A program made the translations under genes and the position numbers. The notes below the pieces were generated by a model that was not told the origin of the DNA, did not search any database, and saw only the letters and a list, made by a program, of their open reading frames with translations. 64,000 bases of DNA from Deltaproteobacteria bacterium (GTDB lineage Bacteria > UBA10199 > JACPAL01): the NCBI GenBank assembly GCA_016180845.1, contig JACPAK010000002.1:62001-126000 (forward strand), read 5' to 3'. Positions 1-7,745 of this stretch are shown in pieces. Numbering within the stretch: the first letter of the stretch is position 1; each line of letters opens with the position of its first letter.

Positions 1-247
1 CGCCCAGTTTCAGGGCGCTCATCGGATTTTTGGCGAAGAAAACCTCTTCAATCGCCATCACGTCTGGTTTCAGCTCTCGAATAATCTGTCGTATCCTGGA
101 AAAAATATCCTGCAATCGCTTTGCGAATGGGGAAGAAGGAGAGACCCTGACAAGCCCATTATCAACATGCCGAAACCGCGCCCCATCTTTCTCAACGATT
201 CCATATCCTGTGATAGTTGACCCCGGATCGATTCCCAAGACTCTCAT
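1..247 (-). CDS. ruvC: Crossover junction endodeoxyribonuclease RuvC, partial
   Basis: This is the N-terminal part of RuvC, the Holliday-junction resolvase that acts with RuvAB in recombination. The start is the ATG at 247-245, and the 3' end lies outside the window. The protein begins MRVLGIDPGSTITGYGIVE, with the first catalytic Asp in the GIDPG motif. The second acidic motif, AIEEVFFAKNP, follows near residue 66. It sits three bases upstream of yebC on the same strand as transcribed to the left, and yebC-ruvC is a widely conserved pairing. Identification is firm. Only about 82 residues of the usual 160-170 are visible. Confidence 0.95.
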   Translation of the reverse strand, partial: MRVLGIDPGSTITGYGIVEKDGARFRHVDNGLVRVSPSSPFAKRLQDIFSRIRQIIRELKPDVMAIEEVFFAKNPMSALKLG

Positions 248-250
248 ATT

Positions 251-1009
251 TTAGGCGACCAGCCGACTAATTCTCTCCATCTCTTCCTTTGGAATATCGA
301 AGTTCGAGTAGACGTTCTGGACATCGTCATGGTCCTCGAGCGCCTCGACCAGGTGGAGCATCTTTTCCGCATTGCTTCCTGTAAGTTGAACGGTATTTTC
401 CGGGACCATCGTAATCTCGGCGTTGGTAAACTTGAGTCCTTTCGAGAGGAGGCCCTTCTTGACCTCTTCAAAATTTTCGGCAGCAGTCAAGACATCCCAC
501 ACATCCTCTTCATCTTTTATATCTTCCGCCCCGGCATCGAGGGCGATCTCCATGAGTTGGTCTTCTTGAACGGACCCCTTGTCGCACTGGATGACCCCCT
601 TTTTCTTGAAAATCCACCCGACACACCCGGCCTCACCCAAATTTCCGCCGTTCTTACTCAGGATGTTGCGGATCTCTGAAATCGTTCGGTTTCGATTGTC
701 CGTCATGATCTCCAGAATAATCGCGGCGCCACCGGGGCCGTACCCTTCATAGACATGCTCTTCAATAGCGGCCCCTTCCAGTTCACCGGTTCCTTTTTTA
801 ATAGCGCGTGCGATGTTGTCCTGGGGCATGTTCGCCTGCTTGGCCTTGTCGATGACGGTTCGGAGGCGAGGGTTACCGCTGGGATCTCCACCCCCCTGAC
901 GGGCCGCAACGGTGATTTCACGAATGAACTTAGTGAAAACCTTGCCGCGCTTCGCATCTTCCGCGCCCTTTTTCCTCTTAATTGTTGCCCACTTGGAGTG
1001 ACCTGACAT
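251..1009 (-). CDS. yebC: YebC/PmpR (TACO1) family protein
   Basis: A 252-residue member of the YebC/TACO1 family, annotated either as a transcriptional regulator or as a factor that helps ribosomes at difficult sequences. The conserved opening [21 protein letters not shown] and the [11 protein letters not shown] stretch are diagnostic, and the length is normal. The ATG at 1009 is the family start. It lies just upstream of ruvC in the same direction, a common arrangement. Cytoplasmic. The molecular role in this organism cannot be read from sequence. Confidence 0.95.
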   Translation of the reverse strand: MSGHSKWATIKRKKGAEDAKRGKVFTKFIREITVAARQGGGDPSGNPRLRTVIDKAKQANMPQDNIARAIKKGTGELEGAAIEEHVYEGYGPGGAAIILEIMTDNRNRTISEIRNILSKNGGNLGEAGCVGWIFKKKGVIQCDKGSVQEDQLMEIALDAGAEDIKDEEDVWDVLTAAENFEEVKKGLLSKGLKFTNAEITMVPENTVQLTGSNAEKMLHLVEALEDHDDVQNVYSNFDIPKEEMERISRLVA

Positions 1010-1062
1010 ATTGATTCATTGGTAACATACGTTTTTTTGGAAAGCAATAAACGAATCCCACA

Positions 1063-1473
1063 TTATTCTGTCGGATTAATGATTTTCAAATTTCCAAAAT
1101 AGTTTCGATAAAATCCACGATCTCGGGTCAGCAAGGTATCGGCTTGATATTGGGCGTGAGCCCCCACGAGAAAATCGGCAAGGACTCGTCCTGAACTTCC
1201 TTTCCTCTTTTTACGATAGCTGGACCAGATATGTCCTGCTTCAAAAAGTGTTTTAGGGGAAGAGGGGACAAGACGAACTTTCATGGTTTCAAGTGTATCT
1301 TCCAGGAATGACTGAAGGCCAAAGTAGGCGGCGAGTTCCGCATAGACGATCTCGGAGATGATGAGGGATCCTTGGGTGAATTGGTTTTCTAAGGCTTGTT
1401 TAGAGTTGAGACCAAATTCTGGATCCGGCAGAAAAATATCAAAAAGTATATTGGAGTCTACGGCGGTGATCAT
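1063..1473 (-). CDS. PIN-domain toxin, VapC-like
   Basis: A 136-residue PIN-domain protein, probably the ribonuclease toxin of a type II toxin-antitoxin pair. The expected acidic residues are present: Asp in AVDSNILFD near residue 5, Glu in SEIVYAEL near residue 42, Asp in LADFLVGAHA near residue 100, and Asp in LTRDRGFY near residue 118. Its start overlaps the stop of the AbrB-type gene by four bases (1470-1473), so the two are translationally coupled. VapC is the likely family, and the RNA target is unknown. Confidence 0.9.
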   Translation of the reverse strand: MITAVDSNILFDIFLPDPEFGLNSKQALENQFTQGSLIISEIVYAELAAYFGLQSFLEDTLETMKVRLVPSSPKTLFEAGHIWSSYRKKRKGSSGRVLADFLVGAHAQYQADTLLTRDRGFYRNYFGNLKIINPTE

Positions 1474-1682
1474 CGACCTCTGAGCTCCTCCACAACATCA
1501 TCGGATCTTTCTTTTGATTTGAGAATACCATAAACCTTATCGATAGGAGAGGAGGTGCCTTTCTTGATCAGCTTAACGATTCCCTCCTCGTCGATAAAAT
1601 CAACCTCCACTCCCTCGTCGAGTCCGTATTTATCCCGAATCTCTTTGGGGATCGTGACCTGGCCTTTTGTCGTAATATTCAT
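1470..1682 (-). CDS. AbrB/SpoVT-type antitoxin, VapB-like
   Basis: A 70-residue swapped-hairpin AbrB DNA-binding protein. The N-terminal half, MNITTKGQVTIPKEIRDKYG, is the classic AbrB fold. The C-terminal half (SKERSDDVVEELRGR) is the usual helical toxin-binding tail. It overlaps the PIN-domain gene by four bases and is presumably its antitoxin and repressor. Directly upstream lie three copies of GTAATAC, which are good candidates for its own operator. Confidence 0.9.
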   Translation of the reverse strand: MNITTKGQVTIPKEIRDKYGLDEGVEVDFIDEEGIVKLIKKGTSSPIDKVYGILKSKERSDDVVEELRGR

Positions 1683-1683
1683 A

Positions 1684-1731
1684 GTAATACCTATTATGTA
1701 ATACAGTAATACTTTTTAAGGTATCCGTCAA
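1684..1731 (-). promoter_or_regulatory. Promoter and triple-repeat operator of the VapBC-like pair
   Basis: Read on the minus strand, TTGACG (1731-1726) and TACTGT (1708-1703) are 17 bases apart and could be -35 and -10 boxes. GTAATAC occurs three times on the plus strand, at 1684-1690, 1698-1704 and 1706-1712, overlapping the -10 and the predicted start of transcription. Such an arrangement fits autorepression by the antitoxin. Assignment is by pattern only. Confidence 0.5.
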
Positions 1732-1740
1732 GGGCCTTAC

Positions 1741-3171
1741 TCAATACACCTCAAACTGCGCGGATCGGGTAGCTTTGGTTTTCGCAAACCGATCTCGAAT
1801 CGTGATCTCGAGTTCGTAGCGTCCGGGCAATGATTCGGCATGAAGTGCAAAGCGACTCACGAGGTTCGCATAGTTTTTGCCACGGAGTTGGAGGCTGCTG
1901 TTGATGACATTGGGCCGATCCAGAACGATGTGACGCTTGGGATCTCGCACCTTGAGATCCGCCTGGACCCAGATCCGGTCACTCTGAATGAAAAAGCCCG
2001 AGGCCCGTATCTGGACGAAGATCATAGCTCCACGACCAAAACGCCCTTCTTGATTTGGACGCACCTCATCAAATCCGAAATGAAGTTCTTCGATATGGAC
2101 CGAGTCGTAGAAGTATCTTTGCAGAGGTTTTGGGATCGGTTCGATCAGATAATTTCCGAACTCAAGTCGCAGATCTTCTTTCAGAAAATTGTGGGGTTGC
2201 AGAAAATCGAGAGTGCCGATCGCTACTGACAAGAGGATCATGTAGGGAAGAACGAGCCACGAGCGGAGCGTTCGTTTGGCCCGGATGATCCGTGTTCCGG
2301 AGGCGATATCGCCGGGTCGCTGTTTGCGTGAGGAAAGCAGGGCGCAGAGATAACCGACAGGGTTCGTATCCGTGATCCGAAAGAGGTTACGCACAACGAC
2401 CATCGCAAATGAGGGGCGAGAGCCATCTTCATGGATCACCTTCAGTCCAAAGATTGTTTTTCCCACCGTGGAGTGAAAAAGGCCTTCGGCGAGAGAGAGA
2501 TAAAGGAGCAGGATCAAAGGAGTCAGGTTCAAGAGGACAACTGAGAGGAATGGATGATTGATCGGGATGAGCAAGAGATATCCATAGTAAAAGGCGATTA
2601 AAAAAATCAGATCGATCAAAAAGGCGATCGTTCGAACCGTCGCCCCTCCGGAGGTGATCTCATCCATTCGGAGATTCTCCTGGGATGGAAATTTTCTGAG
2701 GACGACTGTTCTTCCGACAACATCCCCCAACCGCCGACATTTCTTGCTAAACTCCATCATGCCGACGCCGGTCAGGAAAAACAGCGGGTAGTCAACAAAC
2801 CGAAAGAGGTTTCGGAGGAAGATCCCCAGTAGCGAAGGGAGGCCTCCTCCTTTTTTATGGACAATCAATCCCCCCAAAAATTTGCCCGGAGTCGCAGTGA
2901 AAGCCCCTTCAAAAAAAAGATGATAGAGAAAATAGAGGGCGAGGGAGCTTGTGATAAAGAGGGTTCGGTAATTTCCCTCAAAATGAAAAGGGGGCTCTTT
3001 GAGCAGATAACTGAAGAGAAACCCCCAGCCACCGATCAAGTAGAGATTGATGATCAGATCGACACAAAAACTGGCGAAGCGTTCCTGGAGTGTCGCGATA
3101 CGGTAAAGCCGGTGAGAAGGTTCCTCGACCTTTGCTTGAGATGTATCAAGAACTGTCTCGCTGACTTCCAT
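1741..3171 (-). CDS. Membrane protein with two RDD domains and a C-terminal extracytoplasmic region
   Basis: A 476-residue integral membrane protein. Two RDD-type units are visible, about residues 20-160 and 175-305, each with Arg and Asp in the first helix region (FASFCVDLIINLY; RTIAFLIDLIFL) and a GK-F-G-L-V segment (TPGKFLGGLIVHKKGG; TVGKTIFGLKVIHEDG). Another hydrophobic helix near 308-330 is followed by about 140 residues of soluble, probably extracytoplasmic sequence ending in a beta-rich segment. Most RDD proteins have one unit, so the duplication is notable. Its start overlaps the 3' end of the downstream-reading phosphodiesterase gene by 26 bases. Function unknown; some RDD proteins have been linked to ion transport. 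Confidence 0.85.
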   Translation of the reverse strand: MEVSETVLDTSQAKVEEPSHRLYRIATLQERFASFCVDLIINLYLIGGWGFLFSYLLKEPPFHFEGNYRTLFITSSLALYFLYHLFFEGAFTATPGKFLGGLIVHKKGGGLPSLLGIFLRNLFRFVDYPLFFLTGVGMMEFSKKCRRLGDVVGRTVVLRKFPSQENLRMDEITSGGATVRTIAFLIDLIFLIAFYYGYLLLIPINHPFLSVVLLNLTPLILLLYLSLAEGLFHSTVGKTIFGLKVIHEDGSRPSFAMVVVRNLFRITDTNPVGYLCALLSSRKQRPGDIASGTRIIRAKRTLRSWLVLPYMILLSVAIGTLDFLQPHNFLKEDLRLEFGNYLIEPIPKPLQRYFYDSVHIEELHFGFDEVRPNQEGRFGRGAMIFVQIRASGFFIQSDRIWVQADLKVRDPKRHIVLDRPNVINSSLQLRGKNYANLVSRFALHAESLPGRYELEITIRDRFAKTKATRSAQFEVY

Positions 3172-3886
3172 GGGTTAATAATAAATCCGGTTTGTCGGTG
3201 AAAATCCCATCAACCCCCCATCTTACGAACTCCATCATAGCATGTAAGTCATTGACATTCCAAGAAAAAATCTTCTGGCCTTTTTGATGGGCCTTTTTAA
3301 CGAACTCTTCGGTGATCATAGGGGTCGATGGGTTTAAGGAGAACGGTTTGATGAATGAGGAAATCAGGGGTCGATATCGTGTTTGAAAATATTTCTCACA
3401 GACGAGGTAGCCTCGTTTCAAGGTTGGGGCGATCTTTTTCAATCGGATGAGGGGGAGGGGATGGAAAGAGGAGATCAGGATGCTCTCGTGTAACTGGAAT
3501 CTTTGGAGCTCATCGAGCAATTTAAGTTCAACGGTTTTTGAAAGCAGACGGACCGTCTTGATCTCGAGGTTCAAAAGAATTTTATCTCCAACCAGGTCCA
3601 GCAACTCAGAGAGCGTCGGGATCTTGTATCTTCCTTTGAGTCGGACGCCCCTTATTTCTGAAAGGGGCATTTTCTCAATTTGCTGAGGCATTTCAGCGAG
3701 GCGGAGCAGGTCGGCATCGTGATAAACAACGAGCTCTTCATCGGCAGTAAGGCGCAGGTCGACCTCGACACCATCCGCATGGAGTCGGATCGCCTCATCG
3801 ACCGCCTCGAGTGTGTTTTCGAGGTGATTCTTCGTGAATCCCCGATGCGCGAGGATCAGAGGTCTTTTAGATATTTCCCAGTTCAT
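3146..3886 (-). CDS. Glycerophosphodiester phosphodiesterase
   Basis: A 246-residue GDPD-family TIM barrel that hydrolyses glycerophosphodiesters to glycerol-3-phosphate and an alcohol. The active-site signature is intact: LAHRGF with ENTLEA (residues about 13-29), then DGVEVDLRLTAD with the metal-binding Glu and Asp, and YHDADL. No signal peptide is visible, so it is probably cytoplasmic. The ATG at 3886 overlaps the rsmE stop by 20 bases and the gene runs into the RDD gene by 26 bases, so the three are likely co-transcribed. The substrate is unknown. Confidence 0.92.
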   Translation of the reverse strand: MNWEISKRPLILAHRGFTKNHLENTLEAVDEAIRLHADGVEVDLRLTADEELVVYHDADLLRLAEMPQQIEKMPLSEIRGVRLKGRYKIPTLSELLDLVGDKILLNLEIKTVRLLSKTVELKLLDELQRFQLHESILISSFHPLPLIRLKKIAPTLKRGYLVCEKYFQTRYRPLISSFIKPFSLNPSTPMITEEFVKKAHQKGQKIFSWNVNDLHAMMEFVRWGVDGIFTDKPDLLLTHGSQRDSS

Positions 3887-4664
3887 GTTGGATCAGTGTT
3901 AAAGCCGCGACCGCGGCGGTTTCAGCGCGAAGGGTTAATGAACCGAGCGAGGCGATCTCACACCCTGCCTGTCTTGCCAGTTCTATTTCCTTCTCTGAGA
4001 AACCCCCTTCGGGACCGATGAAACAGAACACCTTGGGCTGTTGATTTTGGTCCAGATTGGGCGGGTCCTGTCTCGGGTTCCGCCCACCCGTCCTCACCCG
4101 TTGCGGGCGGGCGGGCGCCCGACCCTCGCCACCCGCCTCAGACAAACCAAAATCAACAGTCTCTTGGTGAAACAGGATTTTAATCGGGTTCTCTTCCGAT
4201 CGATTCATTAATTCAGAAAAACGTACAGCGGAAGAAATCATCATCGGCGTCACCCGTCCACACTGCTTCACCGCCTCATCGGCAATTTTTTGCCATCTCA
4301 AAAGAACCGCCTCGTTTTTTCCGGTCGGGATCGTTCGTTCGGAGTAGAAGGGGATAAAATGTGCCGCGCCGAGTTCCGTCGCCTTCTGGATCACCCATTC
4401 CATCTTGTCCTTCTTCAGCATCGCCTGACAGAGGGTGACTTCGCCTTTGATAACGGGAGAAGAAATCTCTTCAAGAAGATGGACAGTCACCCTGTTTTTT
4501 TTCGCTGAGACGATCTCTCCGGCAAACCGTTTTTTACCGTCAAAAAGGCTTAGCTTTTCACCTCTCACCATCCGGAGGACGGTTGAGAGATGTTTTGAGT
4601 CATCGGGATCCAACGTGACGATCTCTCCGACCTTTTTCCCTGATGGGATCGGGAATTGGGGCAT
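3867..4664 (-). CDS. rsmE: 16S rRNA (uracil-1498-N3)-methyltransferase RsmE carrying a palindromic insert
   Basis: RsmE methylates U1498 of 16S rRNA. The SPOUT signature is present: FIGPEGGFSEKE followed by SLGSLTLRAETAAVAAL at the C-terminus. I chose the ATG at 4664 (MPQFPIPSGKK) because the family normally starts there; a TTG at 4700 would add 12 residues. At 265 residues it is longer than usual. The extra length is a Gly/Arg/Pro-rich stretch (about residues 174-204, between DFGLSE and LDQNQQ) encoded by a palindromic element at 4038-4159. The insert sits in the variable linker before the GPEGG motif, where it is probably tolerated. Confidence 0.93.
   Translation of the reverse strand: MPQFPIPSGKKVGEIVTLDPDDSKHLSTVLRMVRGEKLSLFDGKKRFAGEIVSAKKNRVTVHLLEEISSPVIKGEVTLCQAMLKKDKMEWVIQKATELGAAHFIPFYSERTIPTGKNEAVLLRWQKIADEAVKQCGRVTPMMISSAVRFSELMNRSEENPIKILFHQETVDFGLSEAGGEGRAPARPQRVRTGGRNPRQDPPNLDQNQQPKVFCFIGPEGGFSEKEIELARQAGCEIASLGSLTLRAETAAVAALTLIQHELGNI
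4038..4159. repeat. Intragenic palindromic element, copy in rsmE
   Basis: A 122-base inverted repeat inside rsmE. The outer arms CTGTTGATTTTGG (4038-4050) and CCAAAATCAACAG (4147-4159) match over all 13 bases. The GC-rich core (4060-4137) starts GGCGGGT and ends ACCCGCC, and it is close in sequence to the copies at 11218-11303 and 31546-31629. It is read without a stop by rsmE, but in a different frame from the other two copies, giving a different peptide (for example GGEGRAPARPQR). Confidence 0.9.
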
Positions 4665-4749
4665 TGATCTATCAATATAAATTGTATCGATTTTTAGCAA
4701 CCATTGTCATGATTCGGCGAACTGAAGGGCACATTTAGGAGGGGAGCAT

Positions 4750-6228
4750 ATGTCAACAGCAAAAGCGGTTTTGGCGGCAGGGATGGGGATCAGTGTGGTT
4801 CACCTGATCGAGTCGGCCTATGATCTTGGGGCGTCGAAATCTCCCGCCGATAAACCGGCTGTTTCGATTGATGCGGGGTTGGGGGCAACTGCCTCCGTTT
4901 TCTCGATCATTCAGACCTCAGCGATTTTTTACGGGAAATTTCGTGTTGCCCAAACCGTTTCAGTATTTTCTCTTTTTTTCGCGGCGAGTCAGCTCCTGAT
5001 CGGCGGGATCGCCTACTCCGAAAAAGAGCCGGGTCATAACGGAACGGACCTCCTGCTTGCCGGTCTCCAGGTCGCCGTTGCTGTCTCCGGTTTCTCGTAC
5101 GCCCGTTTTTCACTCCCCGCCTTGGTGGCGATGGCCAAAGGAGGTGACGATCAGGCGCTGACGAAGCTCTACATGAGATGGTATGGGAAGAAAGATCAGA
5201 AGGCAGCGGAGGCGCTCTCCCGAATCGCCGTTGCGAACCCCTATCGTTTTGCGGCGAACCATTCGGCTGTCCTTTTTTCTAACACGGTTGATAACGGCTC
5301 GGCCCGGATTGTCCTTAATAAGCTTCTTAATAGTCATCCCGGACAGCATATTATTTCTGCCCCTCTGCTCGGAGTTGCGATTGAAAGCCGTCCAGCCCTC
5401 TTTAATGCCTCGGATATCCCCAACCTTCTGGGCCAACTCAGGAGGTCCGACAGAGGCCCCGAATTTCTCGACAGACTGATCACGAGTCGTCCTGACCTTG
5501 GAAGAGAAGTTTTGAATAAGTCAGGATTGGTTTTTAGGAGGGATGATTGGGAAAAATTTGGAGACTCCCTCCGGAGGATTTGGGTGAGAAACCTTGAAGA
5601 GGAAAACCGAAGAACGCTTCTTGTTTCATGGAAAGATCGACTGTTAAATCAGGCATCTAATCAATGTATAGATCCAGTGCTCCTTGTACCGGTGTATCAT
5701 GTTAATTCACGTTCCGCCCGAGAGATCTGGAAGGTCGTTGACCGTGGGGGTTACGACCGTTTTCTCGATGAGTTTATTCGGACGAAGGATTATTATAGTG
5801 AGAAAGTCGCTGAGACGCCGCTTCTGGAAGATGTGGTGCTCTATTTTCAATCAGTGCCGGGTGGGTTCGGGGGGGTACAAAGGATTGGATTGAAGGTTTG
5901 TGACCGTTCGGATGTCGATATCTCTGTCTTTGACTTCCTTTGGTCTAATCCTGACCAGAAGGGCTTACGCGAGCGTGTCTTGAAACTATTCGCCGATCGG
6001 GCGAGCGAACCGCATATCATGCAGGCTGAGGCGCCTATTATGAGTGTTACGGTCGGTGAAGTGCGGCAGATGTTTGGAACTCAGGTCTTGCGCGGCTGGT
6101 TTGATTCAGGAGACGTTTTGATTCAGCAGAATCTCCCCGCCTTGATGGCTGTCTTAAAAGAACCGGGATATGCCGGAAACCCGGTTTTGAGGGCGATTGC
6201 CAGACTTCATCGTCTTGGAGTTTCGTAA
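4750..6228 (+). CDS. Unrecognised membrane-anchored protein
   Basis: A 492-residue protein I do not recognise. A strong Shine-Dalgarno (AGGAGGGG) precedes the ATG. Three hydrophobic segments lie between about residues 40 and 125 (for example SVFSIIQTSAIFYGKF and LLAGLQVAVAVSGFSYA). The remaining 360 residues look soluble and helical, with short similar stretches such as LGQLRRSDRGPEFLDRLITSRPDL that could be solenoid-like repeats. It is the first gene of a plus-strand run that is divergent from rsmE and followed 15 bases later by another small membrane protein. No catalytic motif is evident. Confidence 0.75.
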   Translation: MSTAKAVLAAGMGISVVHLIESAYDLGASKSPADKPAVSIDAGLGATASVFSIIQTSAIFYGKFRVAQTVSVFSLFFAASQLLIGGIAYSEKEPGHNGTDLLLAGLQVAVAVSGFSYARFSLPALVAMAKGGDDQALTKLYMRWYGKKDQKAAEALSRIAVANPYRFAANHSAVLFSNTVDNGSARIVLNKLLNSHPGQHIISAPLLGVAIESRPALFNASDIPNLLGQLRRSDRGPEFLDRLITSRPDLGREVLNKSGLVFRRDDWEKFGDSLRRIWVRNLEEENRRTLLVSWKDRLLNQASNQCIDPVLLVPVYHVNSRSAREIWKVVDRGGYDRFLDEFIRTKDYYSEKVAETPLLEDVVLYFQSVPGGFGGVQRIGLKVCDRSDVDISVFDFLWSNPDQKGLRERVLKLFADRASEPHIMQAEAPIMSVTVGEVRQMFGTQVLRGWFDSGDVLIQQNLPALMAVLKEPGYAGNPVLRAIARLHRLGVS

Positions 6229-6243
6229 AAAAGGAGAAATAAA

Positions 6244-6630
6244 ATGGGCACTACAGCATCTGTTTCACCTAATGTTTGTCCCCCGCTTTGTAACACACCA
6301 ACTCGCGGGATATCCATGGTTGGTGCCGTAGCGGCAATAGGCGGTGCCGTCGTTACGTGTGCGGCCGGCCTGACTTGTGGTTCAATAACTTCTCGACTTG
6401 CTCGAGAGGCCCGCCAGACAAGAGGTTCCCTGCGCAGAGGTCCTTTAGGTACAAAGGCGGCCTATTTTGCCGCAATTCGCCAAAACGAGAAAGGCTGGAA
6501 TCGGGTAGCCTTTGTTGGCTTGGGTCTTATCGCAGTCGGGGCGCTTCTCTTCTTCAGAGGGATTAGCCAGGACTATCAAAATCTTATCCGAGAGACCGGC
6601 TGCCAGTTGCCGGAACGGCAGCCACTGTAG
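6244..6630 (+). CDS. Small unrecognised two-helix membrane protein
   Basis: A 128-residue protein with a good ribosome binding site (AAGGAGAAATAAA before the ATG). Two hydrophobic helices are visible, about residues 22-45 (GAVAAIGGAVVTCAAGL) and 85-105 (VAFVGLGLIAVGALLFF), separated by a basic loop. There are several cysteines near the N-terminus. It is 15 bases downstream of the 492-residue gene and probably co-transcribed with it. AAAAGTCGAC palindromes begin eight bases after its stop. Function unknown. Confidence 0.7.
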   Translation: MGTTASVSPNVCPPLCNTPTRGISMVGAVAAIGGAVVTCAAGLTCGSITSRLAREARQTRGSLRRGPLGTKAAYFAAIRQNEKGWNRVAFVGLGLIAVGALLFFRGISQDYQNLIRETGCQLPERQPL

Positions 6631-6638
6631 GCCAACAT

Positions 6639-6683
6639 AAAAGTCGACAGTCGATTTTCAGGCAAAAGTTGACAGTCGACTTT
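6639..6683. repeat. Paired AAAAGTCGAC palindromes, first copy
   Basis: Two palindromic units lie five bases apart: 6639-6658 (AAAAGTCGACAGTCGATTTT, slightly imperfect) and 6664-6683 (AAAAGTTGACAGTCGACTTT). The same paired arrangement recurs at 7389-7430, with the shared linker GGC before the second unit and TTATTGC shortly after it. The units could act as hairpin terminators or as protein-binding sites. Confidence 0.8.
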
Positions 6684-6808
6684 ATTGCGGATGTTTGAGT
6701 TTTTATCCACCTCCCCAATTCCTGTACCCTGCCAGCGTACGAAAAGATGATCTTCACCAGTCCTTTTTCGCAACAATAGTCACGAAGTCGGCGAATTTAA
6801 AGCCACGT

Positions 6809-6828
6809 AAAAGTCGACTGTCGACTTT
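6809..6828. repeat. AAAAGTCGAC palindrome, single perfect copy
   Basis: AAAAGTCGACTGTCGACTTT has perfect arms around one central pair. It lies 30 bases before the start of the 171-residue gene at 6858. Sequence between it and the previous copy (6684-6808) shows no convincing gene. Confidence 0.8.
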
Positions 6829-6857
6829 AACAAGGACACAAAAAGAAGGAGTTCAAA

Positions 6858-7373
6858 ATGACATCGGTAGCAAAGGCACAGTTTCAGTCCATTATAGAGC
6901 GTTGTTTGGCAGAGCATCCCCCAACAGACAGGACACCACAGATGGATCATCCTGATTTCATCAATTGTCTCAATGAAGGGGTTAGCTCAGAGTTTAAATC
7001 AGCTCCTAGCCCGTCGTGGCTGTACTATGGCGGTGCTGCATTCGTCTCGGCCGGTCTTTTTGCTATTTCTACTGGATATTCGGAATGTCTGGTATCCACC
7101 CCTCTTTCTGTAAAGTTACTGACAGCCGCTTTTTATCTTCCTTTGCAAGGGGCCCTGACTTACTTTCTTTGGAATCAGCCCGATAACAAGGGATATTTTT
7201 TTACGAGCTCCGCTATTGCTGCTCTTCTGGTAGGGCTCTTCACACACGTTGTTGAGGACTTGGGCCCTCTCAATATCCTTGCTGGTGTCATCGTGGCATT
7301 CTATGGAATTGTGGCGATACATAACACAGTGACGGACAAATTTGGTATGCGCCCCTCTGACTGGAGGCGCTGA
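6858..7373 (+). CDS. Unrecognised four-helix membrane protein flanked by palindromes
   Basis: A 171-residue protein with a clear ribosome binding site (GAAGGAGTTCAAA). About 50 soluble N-terminal residues are followed by four hydrophobic helices, roughly 50-70, 81-103, 110-130 and 133-152, and a short charged tail. AAAAGTCGAC palindromes lie on both sides (6639-6828 and 7389-7430). No known family is evident. It may belong to a transcription unit with the two preceding membrane proteins, or be its own unit set off by the palindromes. Confidence 0.7.
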   Translation: MTSVAKAQFQSIIERCLAEHPPTDRTPQMDHPDFINCLNEGVSSEFKSAPSPSWLYYGGAAFVSAGLFAISTGYSECLVSTPLSVKLLTAAFYLPLQGALTYFLWNQPDNKGYFFTSSAIAALLVGLFTHVVEDLGPLNILAGVIVAFYGIVAIHNTVTDKFGMRPSDWRR

Positions 7374-7388
7374 AGATGGCCCTGTAGC

Positions 7389-7430
7389 AAAAGTCGACTT
7401 TATTATGGGCAAAAGTTGACAGTCGACTTT
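7389..7430. repeat. Paired AAAAGTCGAC palindromes, last copy
   Basis: A half unit AAAAGTCGACTTT (7389-7401) is followed by GGC and the full unit AAAAGTTGACAGTCGACTTT (7411-7430), then TTTATTGC. The second unit is identical over 20 bases to the one at 6664-6683, so the 171-residue gene is bracketed by directly repeated copies. Confidence 0.8.
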
Positions 7431-7456
7431 GTTTATTGCAATCGCTGAATTAGCCC

Positions 7457-7484
7457 TTGAAGTTAAACCAAATTTAACTATAAT
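7457..7484 (+). promoter_or_regulatory. Promoter of the second AbrB/PIN pair
   Basis: TTGAAG (7457-7462) and a consensus TATAAT (7479-7484) are 16 bases apart. Transcription would start near 7491, leaving a leader of about nine bases and no Shine-Dalgarno before the ATG at 7500. GTTAAAC occurs on both sides of the -10 (7462-7468 and 7492-7498) and may be an operator. Confidence 0.7.
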
Positions 7485-7499
7485 TAAATAGGTTAAACT

Positions 7500-7745
7500 A
7501 TGGCGAAGCAGCTGATTAGAATCGGTAACTCCCTAGGTCTTACCCTCCCGACGAATGAGGTGAAGCGCCTCAATCTAAAGCCAGGAGATAAGGTGGAAAT
7601 CTACTCCGATGGGAAGTCTCTCAAGATTGTGCCGGCGATCAAGATCAAGCCGACAAAGCTTGCTGGTCTCTGGAAGGGGATCAAAATTACCGAGGAGGAT
7701 ATCAGCGAGGTGAGGCGTGAGATGTGGGGGGTGAGGTTTAAGTGA
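7500..7745 (+). CDS. AbrB/MazE-type antitoxin
   Basis: An 81-residue AbrB-fold protein of the MazE/VapB type, beginning MAKQLIRIGNSLGLTLP, with GDKVEIYSDG as the second strand pair. The tail (KLAGLWKGIKITEEDISEVRREMW) resembles the toxin-binding tails of PIN-linked antitoxins. Its stop overlaps the GTG start of the toxin (GTGA). It probably represses its own strong promoter through the GTTAAAC repeats. Unusually, no ribosome binding site precedes the ATG. Confidence 0.9.
   Translation: MAKQLIRIGNSLGLTLPTNEVKRLNLKPGDKVEIYSDGKSLKIVPAIKIKPTKLAGLWKGIKITEEDISEVRREMWGVRFK

Noticed and set aside
6639-7430. Repeats around 6.6-7.4 kb as attachment sites of an integrated element
   Set aside because: There is no integrase, transposase or tRNA nearby, and the repeats are palindromes with more than two copies.
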